A DNA stretch of 64,000 bases from Vibrio ezurae NBRC 102218 (GTDB taxonomy: Bacteria > Pseudomonadota > Gammaproteobacteria > Enterobacterales > Vibrionaceae). The stretch spans positions 1 through 64,000 of the forward strand of contig NZ_BATM01000021.1 in the NCBI RefSeq assembly GCF_000467185.1, in the 5' to 3' direction. The notes under the pieces were generated by a model, which was not told the DNA's origin, did not search any database, and was given only the letters and a program-made list of their open reading frames with translations. This document shows positions 1 through 13,500 of this stretch, piece after piece (the first letter of the stretch is position 1; every line of letters begins with the position of its first letter). The position numbers and the translations under genes are program-made.

Positions 1-1
1 T

Positions 2-1540
2 GTGGACGGTCAAGTGACGGCCACAGATGTTGATCATCGTGCAGTGCTCACTTACACGCCAGATAACTTGAAAGGGGTGTACGGTACGTTCACTCTAAAT
101 TCGAGTTCGGGCAAGTGGCATTACACATTAGACAATAACGCTCACCAAGCATTAGCGCAGGGCGAGTCTCATGTCGAAACTATGCAGGTCACTGTTACTG
201 ACGATCAAGGCGCTACTACTACCCAGCAAGTCACAGTGACAGTTGAAGGCACTAATGATAAACCAGTACTGAGTGCGGATACGCACACGGGTAGTGTCAA
301 TGAAGACGGTACTTTGTTTGCTCGAGGGCAGATTTTAGCCACGGACGCCGATCATAACGCTAAATTGACTTATACCGCAGGCAGTCATCATGGCACGTAC
401 GGTGATTTCACGCTAAATGCCGGCTCAGGTACGTGGACCTATACGCTGGATAACAAGCATCATCAAGATTTAGCCGCGGGTGAAACCCATACTGAATCTA
501 TGCTAGTAACGGTCACCGATGACAAAGGTGCAACGGTGACAGAAACCGTTGCAGTAACGGTGACGGGCACTAATGATATCCCAGTGATCACTAGCAAAGC
601 ACCCCTTGAAACAGTCAAAGAAGACGGCCTCCAATTTGTGGATGGTCAAGTGATTGCCACAGATGTGGATCATGGCGCAGTCCTGACTTATACCCCAGAT
701 AGTCTTCAAGGGCAGTACGGTACATTTGTATTAAATGCTAGCTCAGGTAAATGGCATTACACGCTAGACAACAGCGCTAACCAAGCGTTAGCCGAAGGTG
801 AGTCTTACACTGAAACCATGCGGGTGACAGTGATTGACGACAAAGGTGCGACGGCCACTCAACAAATCACGGTGACGGTTGAAGGCACGAATGATAGACC
901 GGTGATCACCAGCCAAGCGCAAGCTGAAACAGTCAAAGAAGATGGCGTTCAGGCTGTTGCCGGTCAAGTGACGGCCACAGATGTGGATCATGGCGCAGTA
1001 TTAACGTACACCCCAGACAGTTTACAAGGTCAATACGGTACATTTCTCTTAGATGCCAGCTCAGGCCAGTGGAAATACACACTTGATAATGCGGCTCATC
1101 AAGCGTTGGCCGAAGGGGAGTCCCAAACAGACACCATGTTGGTGACAGTGACCGATGATAAAGGCGCGACGACAACGCAGCAGGTCGTTGTGACGGTTGA
1201 AGGCACCAATGACGTACCAAAACTACAGGCTGATACTCACACTGGTAGCGTCACTGAAGACGGTACTTTATCAGCCAAAGGGCAAGTGCTTGCTACTGAC
1301 GTAGACCATAACGCCCAATTAGCGTATAGCACGAGTAATTCTCAAGGAGCTTATGGGGACTTTACTCTAGATCCAACATCTGGCGAGTGGACTTATAAGT
1401 TATCGAATGCTCAGCATCAAGATCTATCTGAAGGAGAGGTCCATACAGAGTCGATGTTGATCACGGTCACCGATGATAAAGGTGCAACCGTCACTGAAAC
1501 GGTTGCAGTGACAGTGACGGGGACCAATGATCAGCCCGTG
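2..1540 (+). repeat. Tandem 318-nt VCBS units, A-B-A-A-B pattern
   Basis: GTND codons recur every 106 codons (residues 83, 189, 295, 401, 507), giving a fixed 318-nt period. Type A units contain 'DVDH.AVLTYTP' and end in 'VTVEGTND'. Type B units contain 'ADTHTGSV' and end in 'VAVTVTGTND'. Units of one type are also close at DNA level (for example around 640-840 and 955-1140), so the array is open to recombination. It runs off the left edge. Confidence 0.85.
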
Positions 1541-4500
1541 GTGACTTTTAAAGACAACAGCGCCGATCATACTCACGGCACACTTTCCTTTACTGATGTT
1601 GACACTTTCGATACTCATACCTACGCAGTGAGTGGTAGTACAATCTCTGGTGATACACAAACGATTGTGGGTCAATTTGGCGATCTTGTTTTAGATACTA
1701 AAACAGGTGCTTATACTTACACCCAACATCCGTCTGTTTCTGGTATGAGCATGGATGCGAATGGCGTTTATCATGGCAAAGAGTTTTTTGAAGTAAGTAC
1801 GTCGGATAACCATGGTGGGACATCGACAAAATATCTTACTTTTGAACCTAGTATGGTTGCGAGTGCGCCCACAAAAGATGGGCAGCCTCCAGTATTAACT
1901 CCGGTATTGAATCAAGCTCCAGAATTGCTGGATCATCAGCCAGTGATCGCTCCGATTACCCCACCTGTCAATCAATTTGGTGCACTTACTATTGATCCGT
2001 CAAGTGATACGGGAACGAGTGACACTGACGGCATTACCAGCGTCACTACACCAAGTGTCACTGGTCATACTGATATCCCATTTTCAGTTGTGACATTGAC
2101 GGATGAAAATGGCAACGTAGTGGCAACCACGACGTCCAATGCACAGGGTGACTTTAATGTCGCACTTGCTCAACTGTCCGGCAGCATTAGCGGCGATACC
2201 CATCATATCTCAGGCGTTGCGTTAGCGCCTTCAGCCACAGCATCTGTCTCTACGCCGACTCCTCTGCAATTGGTTATTGATACAGGAATTCATACGCCAA
2301 GTGTAGATATTACGGATGGAACAACACAGACGACGCAGCACCCTAATCATATTATTTCGGGGACAGAGCTCTCTAATGTTGAGATCTCTGGTGTCATCGA
2401 TCATCAGGGGGTCGAAACTGACTTAACGGGTCTCACCGTTACTGATGAAAAAGGACATGTGGCTCATTTAGACCCGACTCAAGCGACAGTGGACGCCAAG
2501 ACGGGTGTGTTCACTCTCCATGCCGATTTATCGTCATACGGGCTTGTTGATGGGACACTTACTGTTGATGCAACCGCTACTGATTTGGCAGGGAATACCA
2601 AACAGAGTACATCCACCGCAACTTTGGATACTCACCCAGGTAGCATTGCTATTGATGGCACGCTAAGTGGTGATAACGTTATCAATGCATTGGAGACTCA
2701 GTCGCCATTAACCGTTTCGGGAACAAGTACTGGTATTGAAGCAGGCCAGCTTGTGACGATTGATTTTAATAATCATCACTATAGTGCCACCGTGGGTACG
2801 GACGGCAAGTGGAGCACTCCAGTTCCCGCAACCGATTTGACTCAGCTTACTAATGGTTCAACGCCGGTTATTACCGCTAACGTCGCGGATAAAGCGGGCA
2901 ATGCCGCCACGCCTGCCACGCATGACATGCAGGTAGACACTCACATTGATACCACGACAGTAGCACTATCCGATGGTGGTAAGGGTGCGAATTTCGATCG
3001 CGTTATTAATGCTGCGGAAAAAACGCATGCTGAAATTAGCGGCACGATAGATTCAACAGCAACATTAACCTTATTAACTATCAGTGATGGTCATAACACG
3101 ATTCCAGTCCCTCTTGCATCGGTAGCCGTTACTCTTGATGGCCATTTTACCGCGACAGGGGTAGATGTCTCTTCACTTGCTGATGGTACACTGACTGTTA
3201 CAGCAACAGCGGTTGATCCAGCAGGTAATGAATCGTCCAATACGGGCAGTGCATTAATGGATACTGCGCCACCAGTCGCGCCCCACATCACTCCAATTCC
3301 GGCTGGGCATGACAAAACGCCAACGCTTTCAGGTACTGGTGAAGTAGGGAGTACAATTACTTTTGTCGATGGGAATGGCAACACCCTAGGCAGCACTGTT
3401 GTTAATTCAGCGGGTACGTTTACCTTCACACCGTCAACCGATTTACCTGACGGCGGTAAGGTAACCGCAACCTCAACGGATATTCATGGAAACACCTCAG
3501 CACCAACGACGGTGCTTACTCATATTGATACTCACATCGCTCAAACTGCGGTTGATATTACCGATGGTACAACCGGTAGCACTGCTCACCCAAATCATCA
3601 GATCAGCGCTGATGAACTTCATGCTGTCTCAATTGCGGGCAGTATCGATCGTACCGATGGTACCGAAACACTGACGACATTGACCGTGACAGACAGTGCT
3701 GGAACAAAAGTGAAGTTGGATATTAAACAGGTCACTTTTGATTCAAAAACGGGCATTTTCTCAATCGAGAAGCTGGATCTAAGTGGTCATCAGTTCGTTG
3801 ATGGTCAGTTAACCGTAGAGGCAACCGCTCAAGACGCTGCGGGGAATATCAGTTCAGTTCAGGGCTTGGCGACCTTAGATAAAACGCCAGGTACGCTCAG
3901 CTTTGATAATACTTTGTCAGGAGACAATATAGTCAATGCGAAAGAAGCGCATTCTCCACTGACGATTTCAGGGACGACCACAGGTATTGAAGCCGGTCAG
4001 ATCGTTGATGTGACACTGGAAAGCCACACGTATCATGCAACCGTAGATGCATCCGGTCATTGGGTGACTACTGTTCCTCAAACTGATGTTGCCAAATTGC
4101 CTGAAGGTGACTTAGTCATGCAAGCTGAGGTGCACGATTTAGCTGGGAATAATACACAAGCTATTTCTCGTCAGCTATCAGTGGATACGGCGGTTAAGCC
4201 TCCAAAATCTGTGACGTTTGAAAGTACAGGTCAAGATAATCTGTATAACATCAAAGAATTGGGGCCAGACGGCACTGTTACCGCAACTATTGCGTTACCC
4301 GATGATGTAAAAGCAGGCGATGTTTTAACGATTAATGGTGTGCCGCATCCAATTACTGACCAAGATATTTTGCATACTGAAGTTACGACTCCAGTGACAC
4401 CAACTACCACTGTAACGGTGTCAATTACCGATCAGGCTGGCAATACCTCATCAGATGTGTCAAATACAGCCGCGGGTTCTGATTTAACGCCACCTTCAGT

Positions 4501-7500
4501 GCCGGTATTATTACCGATCGCGAACGCCGATCACAATAAAGACAATACACCGGAAATTAATGGTATTACTGAAGCGAATGCCAAAGTGGATATTTATATT
4601 GATGGTACTGTTGTTGGCACAGTAACAGCCAATTCGAAAGGTTCGTTTACTTATACACCACCAACTTTACCGGATGGACTACACAGCTTTACGGCCATTG
4701 CAACCGATGCTGCAGGTAACCCATCAACGTTCAGTGCGGCAGTACAAACCACCATCGATACCACTCTTCCTGCTCAATTGGGTGTCAGTTTAGAGACCGA
4801 TACTGGAGCCTCGTCGACGGATAAAGTTACTCAAACCGGAACATTACATATTCAGCACCATGAAACGGGTTCTCAAATATTGTATTCCGTGGATCATGGT
4901 ACTACATGGAGCAACAGTTTCACGCCTGTTGAAGATCATAATGAAGTTGTTGTCAAACAAGTTGATCAAGCTGGAAATGAATCTAAGACAACCAGTTTAA
5001 GCTTTACGTTAGATACTCAGGTTGCCGCGCCTGGAGTGAAACTGAAGCTAGATAGTGGCTCAAGTTCTATCGACCATATTACCAAGAATGGAGACCTAGA
5101 TGTGACGGGCACTGAGCCTGGTGCACATGTTGAATACTCTATCGATGGAGGTAAGCATTGGGTCGATACTATAGGCCACCAAATTGATGGGGATTATACC
5201 GTCTTGGTGCGCCAAACTGATGTCGCAGGAAACGTATCGGGCAGCACATCAATCAGCTATACCTTAGACACTCAAACTGATGTCGATGTGGCTATTTCAG
5301 ACAGTTCAAGTGGTGTTTTCCATGGCAATCACTTCTTAAATAGTTATGAAATTGTACATAATGAAAATACAATCACGGGTCATATGGAGGTTGCTGGAGA
5401 GTTGACCAAGCTTATCATTTCTGATGCTCACCAGCATGAAGTGATCGTCGACTTGAATAAGGTAAATCTACATACCGATGGCAGCTTTGATATTTCGAAT
5501 ACGGATCTCTCTAGCCTAGATGACGGCACACTAACCGTGACGGCAACGTCAAAAGATATTGCAGGAAATACAGATACTTCAAGTGGTACTATTTTCAAAG
5601 ACACGGTGAATGAAGCAACCGATGTTACCAATTCTGTTAAAGAAGAAGATATAACGACGATTTCTGGTCAGGTGAACATGGAGCCTGATGCGCATGGCAG
5701 TTCTAGCTTAGCTTTTGGTAGCAGCTCATTGTCAGGAGATATAGACGGTACTTACGGTACCTTGCACCTCAATAATGACGGCACATATACTTATGATCTG
5801 AACAACGCTGATCCTAAAGTTCAGGCGTTGGGTGAGGGCGCAACACTTCAGGATGTATTGACCTACAAAACCACCGATCCGGCTGGAAATGAAAAAGAAT
5901 CGCACTTAACCGTCACCATTACTGGCACTAACGATCAGGCTGTCATTGCGGGTGTTGATACGGGCGATGTCACTGAAGGTGTCTCTCCGCAAGATCATTC
6001 GCTGTTGCAAACCGATGGTCAACTAACCATTGATGATATTGATACCAATACTCTTACCGCTGGTGGTGAAGAGCAGTTTGTTACGCAAGTTGCACCTGCA
6101 TCTAATACTCATAACTTAGGCGCGTTGACGATTGATAAAGCCGGTCATTGGCAGTATCAAGTGCACAATGACGACCAAGCGGTTCAAGCACTGCAAGAGC
6201 ATGATACTCATGTTGACCAGTTTATCGTGCATTCTGTTGATGGTACGGCTCATACAATCGCTGTGACTATTACTGGTACTAAAGATGCGCCGACCATTGA
6301 GGTGGCAACAGGCGCTGATCATGGTGCGGTGATAGAGCAAGGTTCTACGTCAGATGGGCATGCCATTGCAGGACAACAAACCACGACAGGTCAACTAGTC
6401 GGACATGATGTTGATACCGCAGATACTCAAGCATGGAGTATTGTTGGCACATCTGATGGCACATATGGGCATATCAGTGTCGATGCGAATGGCGAATGGA
6501 CCTATACACTGGATAATGCTTTAACAGCCACTCAAGGTCTCACGCAAGATCAACATGTGACTGAAAGCTTTACTGTTAGGGTAACCGACAGTACGGGCTT
6601 AACTGCAGACCAGAATGTCGTAATTGATGTTAAAGGCAGCAATGACCAAGCCCAAATAGTGGGTACCGATATTGGCTCTGTTAAAGAAGATATTACCAGA
6701 AAACATCAGTTACATACTGATGGTCAATTGACTATTTCAGATGTGGATAGTGGTGAGGCGCATTTCCAAGCGAGCACAATGCTTGCTGGACAAAATGGGC
6801 ATCATGGCACTTTAAGTATCGATGAAAAGGGCCGCTGGCATTACGTAGTGGATAACTCTCTGCAAGCCGTTCAAGAATTAAAGGAAACTGATCATATCGA
6901 TGATGTGTTTACTGTCTTGAGCGCTGACGGCACAGAGCACACCATCACAGTAACCATCAATGGTACCAACGACCTGCCTGAAATTGTGAAAGGGATCGGT
7001 GATACTGGAGCTGTCACTGAAGCTGGCTCTCATGCCAATAGCAGCCACGATAAAGCAGTAGATGCAGGTATCCGCTCAACAAGTGGCACACTTACTGCGA
7101 CCGAACACGATCAAGGTGACCCGGCTCATTGGGGCGTAGCTAAGCCTCAAGGTACTTATGGTCATTTATCCATTGATCCGGATTCAGGTCATTGGGTATA
7201 CACATTAGATAACCTTAAAGCAGACAGTCTACACGCGAATCAAGTGGTTACTGAAACCTTTGACGTAACGGACACCGATTCCTCTAACACTCCTGTCTCA
7301 CATAAAGTCGTGATTACGATTACCGGTAGTAATGATGTTCCTGTGATTACGGGAACGCGTGCTGGTTCGGTAACTGAAGCCGGTGGGACAGCGAATGCTC
7401 TGACTGGCACTCCTTCTATTCACGGCACACTGAGTGCATTAGACCCTGATAATAATGATGGAACATTAGCGTGGTCAGTACAGGGAGCAACATTAGGCAC

Positions 7501-10500
7501 TACGGTTAAGGAAGGCACATACGGCTCTATTAGTATCGATCCGCACGGCCATTGGGTTTACACCATTGACGACAGTAAAGATGCGACTCAGGCACTTACG
7601 GGTAAGCAAAGTCCAAAAGAGCACTTTACGTTCTTAGTGACCGATTCTTCTGGACAGTCAATTAAGCAAAACGTAGAAATCACCGTGCATGGTAGCAATG
7701 ATAACCCTGTGTTGTCGGCGTATTCGCCTATCACGTTTGCTGAGGATTCAACGCCTGCACACAGTCAAAGTCATGTACAAACGGTAGTCTTACCTAAAGT
7801 CACTGACGTAGATGATTCTACCTTTACCTATAGCATTGATTCACATCTAGATCATGGTAATCACAATAATCCGTGGATTACGATCGATAGTCATACTGGT
7901 GTGATTTCAGTTCATACTGATGCGAAAGATTTACAACATTTATCGGTAGGTGCAACGCATACTGAAGATGTGGTTGTTACCGTAAAAGATGCTCAAGGCG
8001 GCACGACACAGCAAACTTTGCATCTTACTATTTCAGGTACTAATGACGCACCTACGATTACCTCAGCAAAAATCACCGCAAATCAAGATGAGCATGGAAA
8101 CCCTAGTGCACAAACAATTGGCAGTGATGCTCTTAATCGGGTTGATGTGATTGAAGATCACGTCGTCAGTGGTGTGGTACAGTTTTCTGATATTGATGAC
8201 AATGCCGATCCGAGTCATCCAACGGGTGATACACACGAATTTTTTGTGGTTGATTCTCACGGCCACAATATCGATGTACCTGGGTTTATTCTAGACAAAA
8301 ACAGTGGCTCATTCATGTTTGATACTAGTTTACCTGAGTATCAACACCTACAAGTCGGTGAAACAGAGCACGTTGATTTAAATATAAAATTGGTAGACAG
8401 ATATGGTGCTGAAAGTATAAAAACATTGCACTTTGTTCTTCATGGCCAAAATGATGCACCGGAAGTGGTTCAACTACATCCGTTACAAGTATTAGAAGAC
8501 ACCACTTTGAAATTCTCTGTGGGTGATCTTGTGGGTGCTCAGCATCAATATATTCGTGATCCAGAAGGTGATGCTATGGCTATCTCTGAGGTCAAGGTAG
8601 TCGCTGGCCATGATGGGCATGTACATGGTGCAATAGTTGACTTGGGAATGGGGAATTATCAATTTAAGCCAGATGCGAACTATCATGGCGATGTACAGCT
8701 GCAGTATAAAATTGACGATGGCCGTGGGAGCACTGTAGTTAAAAATGGCGTGATTGTAGTGACGCCACAAAATGATGCACCAACTCAAGGTTCAACACAG
8801 CTAGCTCATGTCGCAGAGGATTCCGGAGCAATCACTTTTACTGTGCAAGAACTGCTCGCTAATATACATGACATTGACAACGTAGCTTCTTCGAACTCGG
8901 GTATTGAGCTGGTATTAGGCTCAGTTACACTAGAACATGGTGAAGGAAAGTTGGTCGATAATCATGATGATACATGGACCTTTATTCCTGATCCTGACTG
9001 GAATAGTCATAAAGGGGCTGGAGACGCTAAATTCGCATTTAAGTATATCGAAACTGGTACAGCGTTTGGTCAAGTATCCGGTGCCCCTGTTGAGTACGCC
9101 GGTGCAGCAACAATCAAAATAGATCCTGTTCAAGATCCTGCGACAATACATATACCGCGAGCACCGGGTGTTATCACTGCGGGAGGGGCTGATATTACAG
9201 GGAAATTGACGGTAACGGACCCCGATCTCAATGAGGATCACTTTAAGGCTGAGAGTAGTATTCAGGGGGCACATGGTTTTGCGAAGATTAACACCTTAGG
9301 TGAATGGCAATACCAGCTTCAAGATCAAGATCCTAAAGTTCAAGCCCTAGGTGAGGGTGAAGTACTTACCGATACCATTAGAGTCCATTCAGTGGACGGT
9401 ACGGAAGCCAGTTTAGTTATTGAAATTCATGGTACTAATGATCAACCGACTATTGCGTTAGCGCACCAGATTACGGCAACTGAAGCGAATTTGGGAGATC
9501 AGTTTACGACTGAGCCTAAGCTCGTTACCGGACACTTTGCCGCAACAGATCCTGACGCACACGATACTGTTACTTTTACATTACTTGGGCATAGTGGTCT
9601 CCCTACATCTCACTTTAAAGGTAATACGGTACCGGGCCTTACTGTTCATTCCGACGGTAGTTATAGTTTTGATAGGACTGACGTTGCGTATAATTACCTG
9701 CAGGAAGGTGAAACACTGTCATTTGATATCACCATACAAGCATCTGACGGTCATGGTGGTGTTGATACGCGTGTAGTACCAATGGTCATCATTGGTACTA
9801 ATGATGCGCCTGAAATCACCCAACAGATAGACAACTTAGGCACAATTGACTCAGCTCATAGCTCACTGAGATTCGATGAATCAACGTTATTGCAATCTGC
9901 GACGGATCCCGATGGAGATTTACTGAGTATCTTTAAGGTAGGCACATCGCAAAATGCGGATGTACAAGTATTAGACTCTACACTGGGTCATATTGATGAA
10001 GATGGCGCTGGTGGGTATATCTATCACCCAACTGCAAGTGCTCGTGGCAAGGATGTCGCAATATCTTATAAGGTAACAGATGGGACAGAAGTCGTAGTCG
10101 GGCATACTGTGATTCACGTAGATCCTTTGCCTACATCTACTGGCTCGCAAACGCCAACACCTACTCATACGGGTAATAATAATGTTCACTCTACCCCTCC
10201 AGTGATTACGGATACCGATGTTATATCTGGTGACTTGACAGGTGATGTAGGGGAAGATGGTACAAGTTATAAAGACAGTTCTGGACATACTCATGTGGCG
10301 GATATTGATGGCCATGTGTCAGCTAAGTCTCCATCGGAAAGTCATGCTCATGGTGTGTCGGGTGCAAACCATACACCAGGTCAGTACGGATATTTGAGTG
10401 TGACTCCTGCAGGTGATTGGCAGTATCACCTTTATTCTCATACGGGATTGACGGATCCAGTTAATCAGTTGAGCGAAGGTGAAACGCTAACGGACTCAAT

Positions 10501-13500
10501 CAGTGTCACCAGCGCACACTCAGGACATCAAGATATTACCATTACCATTCACGGTAGTAATGATGTACCAATCATCATGGGTGTTGAGAATGTGCAAGTA
10601 TTTAAGCAAGGTAGCAGCCAAGCCTTAGCTCAGTCGAAAGCGATCATTGAAGTCGATAAAATGCACCTTGAAGGTGATCTAAAAGCACAAGATCCTGATA
10701 GTAAAGACCATGTTACATACACACTTGACCCTTCAAATACAGTAGAAGGCTTCAGTATAGATCAGCACGGTCACTATCAATATACACCTACCCATAGTGA
10801 CGCTGTTTTACAAGGCCTAAAACCGGGTGATACTCGCGATGTAACGGCTCAAGTACTCGTGTCTGATGGACATGGCGGTGATATTACAGTTCCAGTTGTA
10901 TTGACTGTTCATGGTCGAAATACAGCGCCCACTGCGGATAAAGACGTTAGCTTAGGAAATAGTGACGAAGATCACGTAGTTCAGATCGATGGTACGTCCA
11001 TAGGAACGGGTCAATTAGTGACACATGCTGGCACCGCTATTGATTTAGTCGCACTCGCGCACGCTAAAGATATCGATAATGACGATTTGCATGTAGTGAA
11101 TATTAAAGTTGATGGCGGACATGGTACTTTTAGTGATAAGGGAAATGGCGTGTATGAGTTTGTTCCTGAATCAAATTACCATGGTTCCGTAGGATTTACT
11201 TATGAGATTACTGATGGCTTAGAATCTACGTCTGTTCATGCTACTTTAACGATTGATTCAGTTAATGATAAGCCAGTAGCACATGACTTTGCTCTTAAAA
11301 CAACCGATGAAGATAGAGCCATTCATTTTACTCAAAATGATATTATTGGGCAGGGTACATTAGCGGCTCATGGGCACGTTGATGATCCAGATTTGGCGAC
11401 AGATTCAGCAGAGAAAATTGTGCTGACAGACGTTTCTCTTGTCGATCCAACTCAAGGTACTTTAGCTTCTGACGGTAAGGGAGGATATAGCTTCACGCCA
11501 GCAAAAGACGTAAATGGTGATATACACCTTCATTACACCGTACATGATCAGCTTGGTTCACATCAAGGAGTCATCGGTGGTCAGCAGTCAGACAGCGGTA
11601 CGGCTACCATTCATGTTACTCCGATCAATGACAAGCCTGTTATTACCGATTCAAAGCATGAATCATCTACTGAGGATGATAAATCTACTTTCGTGGCGGA
11701 AGGGAAACTTGATATAAGCGACGCAGATAGTGGAGAAGGACATTTTATCGCAAACAGCCATATGACACCTAACAGTGGTGGTAACTATGGTTATCTGGAA
11801 TTAGATAAACAAGGTCATTGGAAATATCATCTCATGAAGAACTTTGATTCTCATATTCAAAGTTTAGCTGCCGGTGAAAAACTTCAAGAGCATTTTATTT
11901 TACATACTGATGACGGTGCTGGCACGACGCACGAGTTAGTCGTGGAGATTATTGGTACTAATGATGGTGCCCGCATCTCTGGTACCGGTACCGCCGGTAC
12001 AATGAAGACAGAAGTTACTCCAAGTGTGACGGAACAACTTGGTAGCTCGGCAACCGCGACGGCAACGCCGCATGAAATCACTACCAGCGGCACATTGACT
12101 GTACATGATGTGGATAAGGGCGAGGCAGGCTTTAAAGCTCAAACATTAAATCCAACAAACTCTGGACACCATTATGGCACGCTGACTATTCAACAGTCAG
12201 GCGCATGGACCTATGTCGTCGACAATAATAATCGTGATGTTCAAGTACTTCATGAAGGTGAACAGATACAAGAACACTTTACAGTGACCTCTCTCGATGG
12301 CACCGCGACACAAGATGTGATAGTGACGTTAGTGGGAAAAAACAATGCGCCAGTGATTGCCGATATCGCCACACAGTCTACAGATGAAGGGGCAGGTGTT
12401 ATTCGCGGTCAATTACACTCCAGTGATATTGACAACGATGCGGGAGCGGTGACTTATAGCTTAGAGCAGGGGGCCAAAGCGCCAGCAGGATTCCACTTAA
12501 ATAGTGATGGTAGCTATACGTTCGATTCGACAGTAAATGCCTATGATGCTTTAGCAAAAGGTGAAACACTGCCAATTTCTGTAAAAGTAGTTGCAACAGA
12601 TGCGTCTAGTGGCGTGAGCGAAAGCAAAGCGATCAATATTGTTGTAACGGGGACGAATGATCCTTCAGTTATCGGCGGTCAAGATACTACCACGGTTACT
12701 GATGCTAAAGATCTATTGGACGGTGCCACCTCTCAACCACAAACGTTAACGGTTGCTGATGTCGATCACAATGAAAATAGCTTTATAGCAGAGACGGACT
12801 TAAAACCGCATACTGCGGCAGCAAACGGTCTATCACAATCAGCGTATGGGCACTTATCTATCAATAGCAATGGTCAGTGGCAATATCACGTAGATCATGC
12901 TGATAAGGTACGTAACATCCCAGACGGACAGCAAGTTATTGAAACATTTACTGTTCAATCTAAAGACGGTACCAATCATACCGTTACCGTAACGTTAGAG
13001 GGTAAGAATGAAGCTGCGCAATTTGCTGGGCAACTCACAGGTAATGTCACCGATGGTCATAGTACAACGGCGGCAGGTACCCTGACTGTCACCGATGAGG
13101 ACCACGGAGAAACAGGTAAAACAACAGCTGAAACGAATATTCAACCAAGTAGTACAACGGATAGCAAAGGCCATTCTACGAATGCTTACGGTCACCTTGA
13201 TATTGATGAGCAAGGACAATGGACCTACACCGTTGACAATCAAAAGGCATTGCAAGCACTGCCAGAAAATAGCGCAGTGAAAGAAACCTTCCATGTGCAT
13301 GCCGCTGATGGTACAGAGCACGATGTGGTTATTACCTTAACTGGCACTGATGACGCTCCAACTATCACGGGATCACATGCCGTTGATGTGACCGATACCG
13401 CTTTGCAATCAAGCGTGAAGCACTTACATGTGAGTGACGCTGATACAGGACAAAGTCACTTTAAGGATAATAGTCATGTGAGCGCGGACTCTAGTACCGC

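Noticed and set aside
2..1540. Regular repeat array resembling a CRISPR array
   Set aside because: Units are 318 nt, fully coding and match VCBS domains; there are no short repeats with unique spacers.
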